A stretch of DNA of 64,000 nt from Pseudomonas orientalis (GCF_002934065.1 NZ_CP018049.1:2912501-2976500); one strand, 5' to 3'; counted from the stretch's first letter, positions 54,931 to 63,723 are shown. Notes: generated from the sequence alone by a model not told the origin. Translations and numbers: made by a program.

Positions 54931-55303
54931 AGTCGCTCTTGATCTTGATCTGGCTTTTGATCTTGATCTTAGGCGCCCCGTTAAACCACGCTGGCCGAAC
55001 GCAGGCTTGAATCCGTGGGCAACCCGGCAGGACGCCGGGTTAGCCGCACTGGGCCATGGATGGCCCATTGCGGCGGCTCACGGATTCAAGCCGGAGAGAG
55101 GGAACACCGAGCCTAAGCGAGGTGCCGAGTGGTGGGGCAAGAGCCCTTTTGGTTACTTTTGGGGCGCTTTTCCAAAAGTGACCCGCTGTAAAAGCGGGAC
55201 CCTAAGCGGCCGTGACCGCAGAAACGGATATGTACTCGGTCTGATCCAACATCCTGGTCGGCCCTGAGGCCGCCATCGGGGGTAAGCCCCCTCCCACATT
55301 TGG
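54931..55303. repeat. structured intergenic repeat element with chained hairpins
   Basis: The element starts with a short direct repeat (TTGATCTTGATC at 54939-54950 and again at 54957-54968). A branched fold follows: the 14-base arms GGCTTGAATCCGTG (55004-55017) and CACGGATTCAAGCC (55079-55092) enclose two hairpins, AACCCGGC/GCCGGGTT (55021-55041) and GCCGCA..GGGCCAT/ATGGCCC..TGCGGC (55043-55074). Three more hairpins follow, one with 12-base arms around GGTTACTTTTGG. It ends in a REP. From memory this sequence recurs between genes in P. fluorescens-group genomes. It sits between two convergent genes. Confidence 0.85.
55269..55297. repeat. REP element
   Basis: GCCGCCATCGGGGGTAAGCC followed by CCCTCCCAC, matching the inner end of the REP doublets at 19.0-19.5 kb but present here as a single copy at the right end of the structured element. 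Confidence 0.85.
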
Positions 55304-55337
55304 ACCGAGGTGTATCAGATTGGTAACCGTGGGTTAC

Positions 55338-55367
55338 AGGCCGCCGGGAGCCAGCTCCCTCGCCACA
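55338..55367. repeat. degenerate REP element
   Basis: GGCCGCCGGGAGCCAGCTCC and the following CTCGCCACA resemble a REP with substitutions. The core palindrome GGGAGC/GCTCCC (55346-55359) is intact. It is in the same orientation as the REP at 55269. Confidence 0.65.
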
Positions 55368-55420
55368 TGTCGGCGTCATACCCATGTTGTGTAGATACCT
55401 ATGCCCCTGTGGGAGCGCGG

Positions 55421-56125
55421 TTACAACTGTCCGCCGCCATCGATATCGATCACGGCACCAGTCATAAAGCCGTTCTCCATCGCCAACACATACCCCGCCG
55501 CCACTTCCTGCGCCTGCCCCACGCGCCCCACCGGCAGGGCCCCACCCACCTTGGCGAACATCGCCAGGCGCTGCTCTTCGCCAAGCCCGGCGTAAGCCGG
55601 TGTATCAATCACACCGGGGCTGATCACATTGACCCGGCGCGGCGCCAGTTCCTTGGCCAACTGCTTGCCCAGCGCTTCGGTGGCGGCATTGATACCGATC
55701 TTGATGAACTGCCCCGGCACCAGTTTGCGCCCCAACTGGCCGGAGGTCAGGCTGATGCTGCCATGCTCATGCAGAAACGGCAGCGCCTGTTGAATCGCGC
55801 GCAATGCCCCCCAGAGTTTCACATTGAAATTACCCTGGGCTTCGTCCAGGTCGGTGTCGATCAGCGTCCTGGCATTAACCGAGGGACCGGAGGTGTAGAC
55901 CAGATGATCGAAGCGCCCCACGCTTTCGAACAGGCGTTGCAACGAGGCGCTGTCGCTCACATCCACCGGCTCGCTGCGCACGCCGTCGTGAACCGCCGAG
56001 GTCAGGCGGCGCCCCGCCACCACCACGTTTGCACCGCGCTCGACGGCCGCGTTGGCGACGGCTGCGCCGATACCGCTGCTGCCGCCGATCACGATGATGG
56101 TTTTGCCGCTCAGAGACGTCATCAT
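55421..56125 (-). CDS. atypical short-chain dehydrogenase lacking the YxxxK motif
   Basis: A 234-residue Rossmann-fold protein with an intact nucleotide-binding motif (GGSSGIGAAV, about 14-23) and the usual C-terminal ISPGVIDTPAYAG. The catalytic pair is missing: where Tyr and Lys are expected, the sequence is FIKIGINAATEAL, placing Lys142 and Asn146 there. The NNAG motif is replaced by YTSGPS, while Ser128 is retained. It may be a binding or regulatory protein or use other chemistry. It is divergent from a LysR regulator with a 100-base shared promoter region, the usual layout of a LysR target. Confidence 0.85.
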   Translation of the reverse strand: MMTSLSGKTIIVIGGSSGIGAAVANAAVERGANVVVAGRRLTSAVHDGVRSEPVDVSDSASLQRLFESVGRFDHLVYTSGPSVNARTLIDTDLDEAQGNFNVKLWGALRAIQQALPFLHEHGSISLTSGQLGRKLVPGQFIKIGINAATEALGKQLAKELAPRRVNVISPGVIDTPAYAGLGEEQRLAMFAKVGGALPVGRVGQAQEVAAGYVLAMENGFMTGAVIDIDGGGQL

Positions 56126-56225
56126 GGAAAAAAATCCTGATTAAGAAGTGAGCGTTCATCTTCCACGCTTGATAATCGGAGAAAAATCCCGGTAAAACGA
56201 CAAGATCTTTAAAGGAATTTTACAA

Positions 56226-57128
56226 ATGAGTTCGATCCTGGATCTTGAAGTGTTCGTGCGCACCGCCGACACAGGCAGCCTGTCTGCAGTAGCGCGCGGG
56301 CTTGGCTTGACCCCGGCGGCGGCCAGTATCGCCCTCAAGCGCCTGGAAACCCGCCTTGGCCTGCGCCTGTTCGCCCGGTCCACGCGCAGCATGCGGCTGA
56401 CCGAGGAAGGCCGGCGTTATCTGGACAGCGTGCGCGTTGCGCTGGCCGCATTGACCGAGGGTGAACAGGCGCTCAAGCAGCACAGCCAGGGCCTGACCGG
56501 TTTGCTGCAAGTGGCGGCGCCGTCGGATTTCGGGCGCAACGTGGTGCTGGGCTGGCTGGACGCGTTCAAGGCCGAACACCCGCATATTCGCCTGCAACTG
56601 ATGCTCAACGACAGCAACGCCGATCTGTTTCGGGACACGGTCGACATTGCCCTGCGCTTTGGCGTGCCCCAGGACTCCAGCCTCGTCGCCCTGCCGATCG
56701 CCCCCGACCACCATCGCATTGCCTGCGCGAGCCCCGCCTACCTGGCGCGCCACGGCACACCGCTGCATCCCACACAGCTGTCACAGCACAGCGCGTTGCG
56801 TTACATGCGCCAGGGCCAAGTCAGCAAGACCTGGCGCTTTCGCCAGGGCGCGCACGTTGAAGAGGTCGAGGTCAACGGCGACTATCTCAGCGACGACGGC
56901 GAAATCGTGCGCCGTTGGGCCCTGGCCGGGCACGGCATCGCCTACAAAGCTCGACTCGATGTAGTGGGCGACCTTGCCGCCGGCCGGCTGGTGGCATTGT
57001 TCGATACGTGGCAAGGCGAACCGGCGCCGTTCAACCTGATGTGTCCCCATCGCCTGCAGGTATCGGAGCGGGTGAAAGTGCTGCAGCGTTTTTTACAGGC
57101 GCGCTGCCAGACGTTGCTGAGCGAATGA
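56226..57128 (+). CDS. LysR-family transcriptional regulator
   Basis: A 300-residue LysR protein. The N-terminal winged helix (about 1-60) includes FVRTADTGSLSAVARGLGLT and ALKRLETRLGLRLFARSTRS. The substrate-binding domain (about 90-295) is of the type with VAAPSDFGRNVVLGWL. It most likely controls the divergent SDR gene. The 100-base gap is AT-rich and contains GATAATCGGAGAAAAATC as a possible binding site; this is only a suggestion. Confidence 0.9.
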   Translation: MSSILDLEVFVRTADTGSLSAVARGLGLTPAAASIALKRLETRLGLRLFARSTRSMRLTEEGRRYLDSVRVALAALTEGEQALKQHSQGLTGLLQVAAPSDFGRNVVLGWLDAFKAEHPHIRLQLMLNDSNADLFRDTVDIALRFGVPQDSSLVALPIAPDHHRIACASPAYLARHGTPLHPTQLSQHSALRYMRQGQVSKTWRFRQGAHVEEVEVNGDYLSDDGEIVRRWALAGHGIAYKARLDVVGDLAAGRLVALFDTWQGEPAPFNLMCPHRLQVSERVKVLQRFLQARCQTLLSE

Positions 57129-57210
57129 AGAAATACGTACAGGGCTTGTTCCAGAGCGTGCGTGTCTGGTATTGCATGACACATATTTGCCTGCCATGGA
57201 GGAGATTTGC

Positions 57211-58221
57211 ATGATTTACCGCACATTGGGTCAGTCCGGCTTGAAGGTCAGCGCATTGACGCTGGGCACCATGATGTTTGGCGAACAGACCAGCACTGAA
57301 GACTCGCTGCGCATCATCGACAAGGCCTGGGATCAAGGCATCAACTTTATCGACACCGCCGACGTCTACACCGGCGGGCGGTCCGAGGAGATCGTCGGCG
57401 AGGCCATCGCGCGCAACCGTCAGGACTGGGTGGTGGCGTCCAAGGTCGGGTTCGGCCCGACGGATGGCGTACCCAACCGCAATGGGCTGAGCCGCAAGCG
57501 GATGTTCAATGCGCTGGAGGCAAGCCTGCGCCGCCTGGACACCGACTACCTGGACGTCTACTACCTGCACCGCGAGGACCACGACACACCGCTGGAGGTC
57601 ACGGTATCAGCGATCGGCGATCTTATCCGCCAGGGCAAAGTCCGCTACTGGGGCTTGTCCAACTATCGCGGCTGGCGTGTCGCCGAGGTCATACGCGTGG
57701 CCGAGCGCCTGGGCGTTGACCGGCCGATCATCAGTCAACCGCTTTACAACATCGTCAATCGCCAGGCCGAAGTCGAGCAGATCACCGCCGCTGCCGCCTA
57801 TGGCCTGGGCGTGGTGCCGTACAGCCCGTTGGCGCGTGGTGTGCTCAGCGGCAAGTACGCACCCGACCTGAAACCTGAGCCCGGCAGCCGCGCTGCACGC
57901 CAGGATAAACGCATTCTGGAAACCGAATGGAGGGTGGAATCGCTGCGCATCGCCCAGCAGATCCAGCAATACACCCAGGGACGTGGCGTGGGCATGGTCG
58001 AGTTTGCGATTGCCTGGGTGTTGAATAGCGCGGCGGTGAGTTCGGCGATTGTCGGCCCGCGCACCGAGGCGCAGTGGGATGCCTATACCGGCGCACTCGA
58101 GGTGAAGATCAGCGCTGAAGATGAGGCATTCATCGATTCGCTGGTGACCCCTGGGCACTCATCCACGCCTGGGTTCAATGATGTGAGTCACTTTGTCTCG
58201 GGGCGTACGGTACGCTCGTAG
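57211..58221 (+). CDS. aldo/keto reductase
   Basis: A 336-residue NADPH-dependent oxidoreductase with a (beta/alpha)8 barrel. It begins MIYRTLGQSGLKVSALTLG. The catalytic tetrad is in FIDTADVYTGG (Asp, Tyr), VASKVGFG (Lys) and YYLHRED (His). The cofactor region GMVEFAIAWVLNS with SAIVGPRTEAQWD is typical of the Tas/YghZ-like branch. The ATG at 57211 has AGGAGA 7-12 bases upstream. The substrate is unknown. The gap of 82 bases after the LysR gene leaves co-transcription open. Confidence 0.9.
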   Translation: MIYRTLGQSGLKVSALTLGTMMFGEQTSTEDSLRIIDKAWDQGINFIDTADVYTGGRSEEIVGEAIARNRQDWVVASKVGFGPTDGVPNRNGLSRKRMFNALEASLRRLDTDYLDVYYLHREDHDTPLEVTVSAIGDLIRQGKVRYWGLSNYRGWRVAEVIRVAERLGVDRPIISQPLYNIVNRQAEVEQITAAAAYGLGVVPYSPLARGVLSGKYAPDLKPEPGSRAARQDKRILETEWRVESLRIAQQIQQYTQGRGVGMVEFAIAWVLNSAAVSSAIVGPRTEAQWDAYTGALEVKISAEDEAFIDSLVTPGHSSTPGFNDVSHFVSGRTVRS

Positions 58222-58404
58222 GCAGCCCTTGAGACTCGCAGGCTCGGTGCCCCCTGTGGGAGCGCTCGAGCCAAGCGGACAAAACGACCATTTCCAGCCT
58301 TTTTACGTCTTGCGCCCCAAAACAGCGCACCTGAGCCGCCAAAAGCACCATAATCTCCCTCTCGATTCTTCCTGTTTATCTCAATCGGCTTTCGCGAGGA
58401 CTGC

Positions 58405-59286
58405 GTGTCTAAAGGTGTTGTGTTATCGGTATCGGCCTCGGTGTTGTTTGCCGTGATGTATTACTTCACATCGCTGCTCACACCCTTGAGTGGCCTGGAA
58501 ATTTTTGGCTGGCGCATGTTGCTGACCGTGCCCTGCATGACCGTCTTCATGTTGGTCAGCGGTGAATGGCGACGGGTGTGGGAGCTGCTGCGCATGCTGG
58601 TGGCCAGGCCGCGCTTGATCGGCGGCGTACTGGTGTCGTCCGCGCTGCTCGGCGTGCAGTTGTGGCTGTTCATGTGGGCACCGCTCAATGGGCGCAGCCT
58701 GGACGTGTCGGTGGGGTACTTCCTGTTGCCGCTGACCATGGTGCTGACCGGACGCCTGGTCTACGGCGAGCAGTTGTCGCGCTTGCAGCAGATCGCCGTG
58801 GCGTTTGCCACGCTGGGTGTGCTCAACGAGCTGTACCAGGCCGGCGGTTTTTCCTGGGCAACGCTGGTGGTGATCATCGGTTACCCGGTGTACTTCGTGG
58901 TGCGCAAGTACCTGGGCACCGACCATCTGGGCGGCCTGTGGCTGGACATGGCGCTGATGTTGCCGGTGGCCTGGTGGTTCGTGCAGAGCGGCGAGCAGGG
59001 CTTCGCGGTACTGGATGTGCAGCCCAAGCTGTACGCGCTGATTCCCATGCTGGGCTTGATCAGTGCGTCGGCGCTGGTGAGCTATATCATCGCCAGCCGG
59101 TTGCTGGCCTTCAGCCTGTTCGGCCTGCTCAGCTATGTGGAGCCAGTGTTGTTGCTCGCGGTGGCGCTACTGCTGGGTGAAGGTATCAAGGGCGGACAGT
59201 GGCTGACCTATATCCCGATCTGGCTGGCGGTGATGGTGCTGGTGTATGAAGGGTTCAAGCATTTGGTGCGCCAGCGCAAAGCCTGA
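58405..59286 (+). CDS. rarD: RarD-type EamA family transporter
   Basis: A 293-residue protein with ten hydrophobic helices in two EamA halves. The sequence SKGVVLSVSASVLFAVMYYF at the start and SYVEPVLLLAVALLLGE in the ninth helix match RarD, the so-called chloramphenicol-sensitive protein, a drug/metabolite-superfamily transporter of unknown substrate. The start is GTG at 58405 with GCGAGGA just upstream. It is followed by a strong bidirectional terminator. Confidence 0.85.
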   Translation: MSKGVVLSVSASVLFAVMYYFTSLLTPLSGLEIFGWRMLLTVPCMTVFMLVSGEWRRVWELLRMLVARPRLIGGVLVSSALLGVQLWLFMWAPLNGRSLDVSVGYFLLPLTMVLTGRLVYGEQLSRLQQIAVAFATLGVLNELYQAGGFSWATLVVIIGYPVYFVVRKYLGTDHLGGLWLDMALMLPVAWWFVQSGEQGFAVLDVQPKLYALIPMLGLISASALVSYIIASRLLAFSLFGLLSYVEPVLLLAVALLLGEGIKGGQWLTYIPIWLAVMVLVYEGFKHLVRQRKA

Positions 59287-59295
59287 ATCCCAGGC

Positions 59296-59324
59296 AAAAA
59301 AAAGCCCGGCCAAAGCCGGGCTTT
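59296..59324. terminator. bidirectional rho-independent terminator
   Basis: AAAGCCCGGC (59301-59310) and GCCGGGCTTT (59315-59324) form a 10-base perfect stem with a 4-base loop. A runs on the left (59296-59303) and T on the right serve transcripts from rarD and from hpd, which converge here. Confidence 0.92.
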
Positions 59325-59331
59325 GTATTGC

Positions 59332-60408
59332 TCAGTCGGCGGTCAATACACCGCGACGGACCTGATCGCGTTCGATCGATTCGAACAGCGCCTTGAAGTT
59401 GCCTTCGCCGAACCCATCGTCGCCTTTGCGCTGAATGAACTCGAAGAACACTGGGCCCATCAGGGTTTCCGAGAAGATCTGCAACAACAGGCGCTTGTCG
59501 CCTTCGATCGACGAGCCGTCCAGCAAAATGCCGCGTGCCTGCAGCTGGTCCACCGGTTCGCCATGGTTGGGCAGGCGGCCTTCGAGCATTTCGTAGTAAG
59601 TGTCCGGCGGCGCGGTCATGAAGCGCATGCCGATCTTCTTCAGCGCGTCCCAGGTCGTGACCAGGTCGTCGGTGAGGAACGCCACGTGCTGGATGCCCTC
59701 GCCGTTGAACTGCATCAGAAACTCTTCGATCTGGCCTGCACCCTTGGACGACTCTTCGTTCAACGGGATGCGGATCATGCCATCCGGCGCGCTCATGGCC
59801 TTGGAGGTCAGGCCGGTGTACTCGCCCTTGATGTCGAAATAGCGCGCTTCTCGGAAGTTGAACAGTTTCTCGTAGAAGCCGGCCCAGTAGGCCATGCGGC
59901 CGCGGTAGACGTTGTGGGTCAGGTGATCGATGACCTTCAGGCCGGCGCCTTGCGGGTTGCGGTCTACGCCGTCGAGGTAGACGAAGTCGATGTCATAGAT
60001 CGAGTTGCCTTCGCCAAAACGGTCGATCAGGTATAACGGCGCCCCGCCGATGCCCTTGATCGCTGGCAGATTCAACTCCATCGGACCGGTTTCGATATGA
60101 ATCGGCTGCGCCCCCAGTTCCAGGGCGCGCTTGTAGGCTTGCTGCGAGTTCCTCACCCGAAACGCCATGCCGCAGACGGACGGCCCGTGTTCGGCGGCAA
60201 AGTAGGAGGCCAGACTGTTTGGCTCATTGTTGAGGATCAGGTTGATCTCGCCCTGGCGATACAGGTGCACGTTCTTGGAGCGGTGGGTCGCCACCTTGGT
60301 GAAGCCCATGATCTCGAAGATCGGCTCCAGGGTGCCCGGGGTCGGCGATGCGAACTCAATGAATTCAAAGCCCATCAGGCCCATCGGGTTTTCGTATTGG
60401 TCGGTCAT
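59332..60408 (-). CDS. hpd: 4-hydroxyphenylpyruvate dioxygenase
   Basis: A 358-residue Fe(II) enzyme converting 4-hydroxyphenylpyruvate to homogentisate in tyrosine breakdown, and the source of pyomelanin. The length equals the well-known P. fluorescens enzyme. The three iron ligands are visible: His in [14 protein letters not shown], His in [13 protein letters not shown] and Glu in [11 protein letters not shown]. It begins [16 protein letters not shown]. It is monocistronic, with a terminator behind and a 395-base upstream gap. Homogentisate dioxygenase is not in the window. Confidence 0.96.
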   Translation of the reverse strand: MTDQYENPMGLMGFEFIEFASPTPGTLEPIFEIMGFTKVATHRSKNVHLYRQGEINLILNNEPNSLASYFAAEHGPSVCGMAFRVRNSQQAYKRALELGAQPIHIETGPMELNLPAIKGIGGAPLYLIDRFGEGNSIYDIDFVYLDGVDRNPQGAGLKVIDHLTHNVYRGRMAYWAGFYEKLFNFREARYFDIKGEYTGLTSKAMSAPDGMIRIPLNEESSKGAGQIEEFLMQFNGEGIQHVAFLTDDLVTTWDALKKIGMRFMTAPPDTYYEMLEGRLPNHGEPVDQLQARGILLDGSSIEGDKRLLLQIFSETLMGPVFFEFIQRKGDDGFGEGNFKALFESIERDQVRRGVLTAD

Positions 60409-60803
60409 GTGGGGTGCCTCATCATGCTTGAGGTAACAACTAGTTATTTACTAGCTATGTGGTTATTTGCGAGCAAGGATGAGGTCGGCGGGTGGCGCAC
60501 AGGAAAGGCCTCGCACACTGCGGGCGAGGAAGTCACCAAAGATGAGGGGTGAACCGAGCTGCTTCATGGTGTCATCGGTCTCTGACGGCCAGGCTTGCGT
60601 GAGCGCAAGTCCATATTCTTGTATGCGTAAATGGATTCTACACAGCGTAACTGTATTTGTCCGTACTTTATCAAACCTCCATTGCCTTGCCGCGCGCAAA
60701 GGTTTTCATCGCCAGGCGGGCGTGTGACGTTTTACTGAGCGCCTTGTGGCAATGCCATCTATCATCGGCATAGCCCCCTTCTTTTCTGCATGGCCGCTGC
60801 TCT
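60409..60803. other. 395-base non-coding region between hpd and the EAL gene
   Basis: This divergent region holds the promoters of hpd and the EAL gene. Near hpd it is AT-rich, with small palindromes: AACTAGTT at 60438-60445, and CTAGT/ACTAG at 60440-60454. A perfect hairpin CTTGCG-TGAG-CGCAAG lies at 60594-60609. I find no convincing gene. A minus-strand frame at 60463-60699 shows no recognisable protein features. Confidence 0.5.
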
Positions 60804-62345
60804 ATGCCCCTGACCTCCAAAGGCCTACGAAGCCGAATTGCCCGTTATTTCTTCAGCACCGTCTGCGGTCTGCTCCCCGTTTTGCTGGGGGTCGTGATTC
60901 TGTATTGGCAAGCCGAGCGCACGCTTGAGCAAAGTACCGCGCAAACGGCCCGGGAAGCGGTGCGTCAATTCGACTTGATGCTCGACAACACCGCCCTCGC
61001 GGCTCAGGACCTGTTGCCGCTGGCCGGTTCGCCGTGTGACAACGCGGCGAAGCTAGCCCTGCGTGAACAGGTGACGCGCCGGCCATTCGTACGCGCCACC
61101 ACCTTGTCCTGGCAGAAAAACATCTATTGCAGTTCATTATTCGGCAGTAGGTATGAGTCGCCGGTCAATCCCGAAGACTACGTCGGCGGGCGTCTTTGGT
61201 TGATGAACGGCAACCCTGTCACGCCGGATACCGCACTGCTGGTGTACCGATTGGTCGACGGCGATCGAGGTGCGTTCGCCTCGATAGACGGTTACCACCT
61301 CACCAATGCGCTACGTCTGATCAGCCGCTACGCTTCCCTGGTATTGAAGGTTGGTCCCAATTGGCTGGGCGCCGACGGCAAGGTCCATGCTGGCGCGCCA
61401 CCGGAATTTGCCGTAGCGCCTCATTTCCTGGCCTCCAGCCGCTATCAATACAGCGTCGACGTGGGTATGCCCAAGGGGGAGGTCTGGCGTTACATGCAGG
61501 CGCGTTATCCGGCCGTATTCAGTCTGGTGGTTTTTTTTGGAGCGCTGGCCGGCATCCTTGCCCACTGGCTGCAGAAGCGCTCTTCAGCGCCCACCCACGA
61601 GTTGCAACGTGCCCTGGACGCCAACGAATTCATTGCGTATTTCCAACCGGTGGTGCGCGGAGATACGCGCCAATGGGCCGGCTGCGAAGTGCTGATGCGC
61701 TGGCAACACCCGAAAGAGGGCCTGGTACGACCGGATCTGTTCATTCCCCTGGCCGAACACTGCGGACTGATCGTGCCCATGACGCGCGCCCTGCTCCGCC
61801 AGACTGCCGCGCAATTGGCACCGCATGCCGAGCGCTTCAGCCCCGGCTTTCATATCGGCGTGAACATCACCGCGCGTCATTGCCAGGACCTGGAGCTGGT
61901 GGACGACTGCCGAGCATTCCTGGCGGCCTTCCCGCCCGGCCAGATCACCCTGGTACTGGAATTGACCGAGCGCGAGTTGATCGAGCCCACCGATATCACA
62001 CAACGCCTGTTCGACGCGCTGCACCAACTGGGGGTGATGATCGCCATCGACGACTTCGGCACCGGGCATTCCAGCCTGGGTTATTTGCGCAACTTCAATG
62101 TGGACTACTTGAAGATTGATCAAAGCTTCGTCGCCATGATCGATGCGGATGCACTCTCACGACATATTCTGGACAGCATCATAGAACTGTCCGCCAAGCT
62201 CGATCTGGGCATCGTGGCCGAGGGCGTGGAAACCGCGCAACAGTGTGATTACCTTGTCGCAAAAGGCGTGGATTTTTTGCAAGGCTACCTGTTCGGCCGT
62301 CCGTTACCGGGTGATGAGTTCATTAAGTCGTTGTCCCGCCATTGA
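60804..62345 (+). CDS. CSS-motif EAL c-di-GMP phosphodiesterase
   Basis: A 513-residue inner-membrane enzyme that hydrolyses cyclic di-GMP. Two membrane helices (about 18-36 and 230-248) flank a periplasmic CSS-type sensor with IYCSSLFGS (about 108-116) and a second Cys in GSPCDNA, the redox-responsive pair of this class. The EAL domain (about 260-510) has the variant motif EVL in CEVLMRW. It retains the metal and substrate residues in VNITARH, LELTERE, IDDFGTGHSSLGYL, LKIDQSF and VAEGVET, so it is probably active. Locally it may lower c-di-GMP and favour motility. Confidence 0.92.
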   Translation: MPLTSKGLRSRIARYFFSTVCGLLPVLLGVVILYWQAERTLEQSTAQTAREAVRQFDLMLDNTALAAQDLLPLAGSPCDNAAKLALREQVTRRPFVRATTLSWQKNIYCSSLFGSRYESPVNPEDYVGGRLWLMNGNPVTPDTALLVYRLVDGDRGAFASIDGYHLTNALRLISRYASLVLKVGPNWLGADGKVHAGAPPEFAVAPHFLASSRYQYSVDVGMPKGEVWRYMQARYPAVFSLVVFFGALAGILAHWLQKRSSAPTHELQRALDANEFIAYFQPVVRGDTRQWAGCEVLMRWQHPKEGLVRPDLFIPLAEHCGLIVPMTRALLRQTAAQLAPHAERFSPGFHIGVNITARHCQDLELVDDCRAFLAAFPPGQITLVLELTERELIEPTDITQRLFDALHQLGVMIAIDDFGTGHSSLGYLRNFNVDYLKIDQSFVAMIDADALSRHILDSIIELSAKLDLGIVAEGVETAQQCDYLVAKGVDFLQGYLFGRPLPGDEFIKSLSRH

Positions 62346-62466
62346 ATAGCATCGACGGCCCCAGATGAAGGAACGTTATTTAGATAAAGGACATGATTTA
62401 CTCGAAGTGGATTAACTACTACAATTTTTCGTGCCGGCGATACACTCAAAGCCAGGTGTTTCGTTG

Positions 62467-62521
62467 AGTTAGCTTAATCCTCTTGGCTTAAGGCTTTCTT
62501 CGCAGTAGATATCAGCTAACT
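62467..62521 (+). promoter_or_regulatory. inverted repeat in the leader of the MvaT-like gene
   Basis: AGTTAGCT (62467-62474) and AGCTAACT (62514-62521) are exact inverted copies whose right arm ends eight bases before the GGAG of the ribosome site. In the mRNA they could form a long-range stem next to the ribosome site. As DNA they lie in an AT-rich tract of the kind bound by MvaT proteins themselves. Confidence 0.4.
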
Positions 62522-62541
62522 ACACTATTGGAGTACAGATT

Positions 62542-62907
62542 TTGTCCAGACTCGCCGAATTTCGCGCCGCAGAAAAAGCCCTTCAAGAGCAGCTTGCCCA
62601 GCTGGAATCCCTGAAGAACGACGCCGGGCTGAAGAAAGAAATCGAATTTGAAGAAAAACTTAAAAAACTGATGGGCAGTTACGACAAGAGCCTGCGCGAC
62701 GTGATCTCCATCCTTGATCCAAACCCGGCCAGACGGGGCGTCTCACCCGCCGCCGCGCCGAAACAGCGCCGCGCTCGCGTGGTCAAGGTCTACCAGAACC
62801 CGCACACCGGCGAGCTGATCGAGACCAAAGGCGGCAACCATCGTGGCCTGAAAGCCTGGAAAGAAGAGTACGGCGCAGCCACTGTAGATTCCTGGCTTCG
62901 CGGTTGA
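62542..62907 (+). CDS. MvaT/MvaU-family H-NS-like silencer
   Basis: A 121-residue xenogeneic silencer. The N-terminal coiled-coil oligomerisation part (about 1-60) reads KKEIEFEEKLKKLMGSYDKS. The C-terminal DNA-binding domain carries the family core YQNPHTGELIETKGGNHRGL followed by KAWKEEYGA, which binds AT-rich minor grooves. It resembles the MvaU/MvaV paralogues of fluorescent pseudomonads more than MvaT itself; exact assignment is uncertain. The start is TTG at 62542 after TTGGAG. It may silence AT-rich genes such as the toxin in this same window. Confidence 0.9.
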   Translation: MSRLAEFRAAEKALQEQLAQLESLKNDAGLKKEIEFEEKLKKLMGSYDKSLRDVISILDPNPARRGVSPAAAPKQRRARVVKVYQNPHTGELIETKGGNHRGLKAWKEEYGAATVDSWLRG

Positions 62908-62924
62908 TTAACATGCGCTAATGG

Positions 62925-62950
62925 AAAGCCCCGCTCAGACGGGGCTTTTT
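62925..62950 (+). terminator. terminator of the MvaT-like gene
   Basis: AAAGCCCCG (62925-62933) pairs with CGGGGCTTT (62940-62948) around a 6-base loop, followed by TTTTT at 62946-62950. It may also serve the convergent gene from the right. Confidence 0.9.
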
Positions 62951-63009
62951 CGTTTACAGGTTCGCAAACGAACTTAAATTAAAGTTCACATTCGTTCGCA
63001 TACACCCAT

Positions 63010-63546
63010 TCAAAGTGTGAGGCTGTCACGCACTGAACTGACTTCCTCCTTACTGGCCTCGTACGCTTGCGCCTGGCCTGCGTATGAAAACACGTAGGCT
63101 TTATCCGCATCCACCGCCGCCACTAGTGTCTGCGACAGCACATGCCGGCCGTTCTCGGTAATCACGCAGGTAGTTTCCAGCGCGTCAAGGCGGCTCAATG
63201 TAGCGGCGTGCATTTTGGTACACACGCTTTGATAACCGCCCTGGGCAAAATCTTTTTGAATAGACTTGCGCATCTCCAGCAAGACGCCTTGAAGATTAAC
63301 CTTGTGCCCGGCCTCAATTGGCGTACCGGTCAGCTCCATCACCATCAAGGTCTGGCCATTTTCATCATTCTTGATCGCACGTTGCCGGGTCACGCTCTGG
63401 CTCTTGGCGGCGGCGTTGGCGTCGGGTTCAACCTCCTCCACCTGCCAGCCGCTGGGCCAATGAATCTTGGGGTCGGCCGCCAACGCGAGCGGGCTCGCCA
63501 GCAATAAACACAAGGTACTCAGCAGCGGCTTACGAAACTCGATCAT
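63010..63546 (-). CDS. small exported protein, DUF4946-like
   Basis: A 178-residue protein with a signal peptide (FRKPLLSTLCLLLASPLALA, cleaved before ADPKIHWPSGW). The mature domain contains RQRAIKNDENGQTLMVMEL, LQGVLLEMRKSIQKDF and two cysteines (SVCTKMH, ETTCVITENG) likely joined by a disulfide in the periplasm. It fits a small Pseudomonas family (DUF4946 from memory) of unknown role. The ATG at 63546 is chosen because it opens the signal peptide; the frame upstream is non-conserved. Confidence 0.78.
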   Translation of the reverse strand: MIEFRKPLLSTLCLLLASPLALAADPKIHWPSGWQVEEVEPDANAAAKSQSVTRQRAIKNDENGQTLMVMELTGTPIEAGHKVNLQGVLLEMRKSIQKDFAQGGYQSVCTKMHAATLSRLDALETTCVITENGRHVLSQTLVAAVDADKAYVFSYAGQAQAYEASKEEVSSVRDSLTL

Positions 63547-63723
63547 TGCAAAAACATCCAGGGTTCCAGCACCAAAGTTTGCGGCCCCAGGCCCACAGCT
63601 CGCAAGGGCTGCGTAAGCTTTTTCATTTGGCGTGACCGTCAGGCCTTGCGTATCATGGCCCCGCTGCACGGATGCTTGCCGCAAGCCAAGGGACCGCTTT
63701 GCCCCATTTTTTCTGGAGGGCCC

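Noticed and set aside
55007..55267. 86-codon plus-strand frame inside the structured repeat
   Set aside because: The frame is explained by the repeated hairpin element. Similar frames in other copies are commonly over-annotated.
58247..58270. REP-like fragment CCCCTGTGGGAGCGC after the aldo/keto reductase, with a similar word near 55400
   Set aside because: Only part of a REP is recognisable and no second arm or clear palindrome is present. Too short to call.
60438..60454. Overlapping small palindromes near hpd (AACTAGTT, CTAGT/ACTAG)
   Set aside because: Short AT-rich symmetry is frequent by chance and no spacing fits a known regulator. Noted only in the intergenic entry.
60463..60699. 78-codon minus-strand frame upstream of hpd
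   Set aside because: No recognisable domain or convincing start. It overlaps probable hpd promoter sequence.
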